A stretch of DNA of 64,000 nucleotides, from NCBI RefSeq assembly GCF_030817415.1, contig NZ_JAUSZI010000002.1, positions 10,825,501-10,889,500 on the forward strand, read 5' to 3'. The first letter of the stretch is position 1; each line of letters begins with the position of its first letter. The position numbers and the translations under genes were made by a program. Under the pieces are notes generated by a model. That model saw only the letters and a program-made list of their open reading frames with translations, had not been told where the DNA came from and searched no databases. This document shows, piece by piece, positions 63,479 through 64,000 of the stretch. The DNA comes from Streptomyces umbrinus (lineage in GTDB: Bacteria; Actinomycetota; Actinomycetes; Streptomycetales; Streptomycetaceae).

Positions 63479-63497
63479 GTCCAAGACTTGCTTGGAC
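63479..63497. promoter_or_regulatory. Palindromic LysR-type operator between aldo/keto reductase and lysR genes
   Basis: GTCCAAG-ACTTG-CTTGGAC is a perfect 7-bp inverted repeat with a 5-nt centre, 26 bp before the LysR start and 109 bp before the reductase start. The location and shape fit a LysR recognition site. Confidence 0.65.
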
Positions 63498-63522
63498 GTA
63501 CTTGAGTCCTCCGAGGTCCTAC

Positions 63523-64000
63523 ATGCTTGACCTGCGTCAACTCCGCTACTTCGTCGCCGTCGCCGAGGCCGAACACGTCGGCCGTGCCGCCGAGCAGCTG
63601 CACATCTCCCAGTCGCCTCTCAGCAGGCAGATCGCCCAGCTGGAGAAGAACCTGGGCCTGACCCTTTTCGAACGCAGCCAACAGCGCATCCGGCTCACCT
63701 CCGACGGCCGCGTCTTCCTGACCGAGGCGCACGCCCTGCTCCGCCACGCGGACCGGCTGGAGAACCTCGGCCGGCGGCTCGGCCGTGGCGAGGAGGGCGG
63801 CCTGTGCATCGGCTACGTGGCCGACGCCATGCACACCGGCATCCTGCCCACCGCCCTGCGCACACTGCGCGATCAACGCCCGGGCATTCACGTCGCGCTG
63901 TACGACCAGGAGTCGGCCGAGCAGTTCGAGGGCCTGCGTCAGCGCAGCCTGGACATCGCTCTGGTGCGCACGCCGCCTCCCGAGGACGACCCGGACCTGC
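63523..64000 (+). CDS. LysR-family transcriptional regulator, 3'-truncated by the window edge
   Basis: The first 159 residues are present from ATG 63523. The helix-turn-helix is LRQLRYFVAVAEAEHVGRAAEQLHISQSPLSRQIAQLEKNLGLTLFER (residues about 4-51). The start of the effector domain is LCIGYVADAMHTGILPTAL. The frame is open to base 64000. It is divergent from the aldo/keto reductase operon. The effector is unknown. Confidence 0.92.
   Translation, partial: MLDLRQLRYFVAVAEAEHVGRAAEQLHISQSPLSRQIAQLEKNLGLTLFERSQQRIRLTSDGRVFLTEAHALLRHADRLENLGRRLGRGEEGGLCIGYVADAMHTGILPTALRTLRDQRPGIHVALYDQESAEQFEGLRQRSLDIALVRTPPPEDDPDL

Overview
The window is high-GC DNA with strong third-position G/C bias, frequent GTG starts, AGGAGG/GGAGG ribosome binding sites and a gene set typical of Streptomyces (SAV_915 and Rv1733c family proteins, DHA2 exporters, STAND ATPase, ECF sigma factor with a TPR tail, copies of the Streptomyces GCGCCCC palindromic interspersed repeat). 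I see no rRNA, tRNA, CRISPR, insertion sequence or phage genes. It reads as ordinary chromosome made of small, independent functional islands, with several decayed genes. Both window edges cut a gene: a glutaminase on the left and a LysR regulator on the right.

Layout, 1-16 kb: glutaminase end; two polyprenol-phosphate-dependent mannosyltransferase-like membrane proteins; a membrane-anchored D,D-carboxypeptidase that overlaps the second one tail to tail; a short Rho paralogue; a group D flavin monooxygenase; a cytochrome P450 broken by an 8-bp tandem duplication and a 1-nt loss; an ECF42-type sigma factor operon (YCII/DGPF protein plus sigma factor) and its apparent target, a 65-aa peptide plus a DHA2 exporter, each preceded by the same TGTCGA-N17-CGTC promoter; a GH13 glycosidase; a methyltransferase; a small membrane protein.

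16-36 kb: KimA-like potassium permease, VOC protein, SAV_915/diaminopimelate decarboxylase pair, CorA, a STAND ATPase without DNA-binding domain, a two-gene MEDS-STAS / MEDS-HATPase partner-switching module without a local sigma factor, a deletion scar that joins the C-terminal remnants of a TetR gene and an MMPL transporter, a serine hydrolase, acetyl-xylan-esterase-like hydrolase plus SnoaL-like protein, an 8-oxoguanine-deaminase-like amidohydrolase, a universal stress protein with a duplicated translation start, and a molybdopterin/flavoprotein oxidoreductase pair followed by a quinone oxidoreductase and a frameshifted acetyltransferase.

36-52 kb: a MarR regulator whose palindromes recur before a 2,4-dienoyl-CoA-reductase-like flavoenzyme, PadR and LysR regulators, a secreted anchored protein, an FN3 lipoprotein and GH75 chitosanase around a GntR/DasR-like palindrome, a complete PTS-type dihydroxyacetone kinase operon (dhaKLM), a Ppx/GppA phosphatase and Kup. 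From 50.5 to 57.3 kb lies the most unusual block: a transmembrane Ser/Thr kinase, an FHA-domain flavin monooxygenase, a small unknown protein, and a four-part DEDDh exonuclease-BRCT-BRCT-like-TerD protein containing an (AGCCGG)14 repeat. 57-64 kb: DHA2 exporter, isochorismatase-like protein divergent from a TetR regulator with internal heptad repeats, SnoaL-like protein, P-loop kinase, SRPBCC/aldo-keto reductase pair divergent from a LysR regulator.

Regulation can be partly read from the sequence: ECF42 promoters, MarR, TetR, LysR and GntR-like palindromes, several candidate leaderless promoters, and strong hairpins. Regulator-target links are inferred from position and motif recurrence only.
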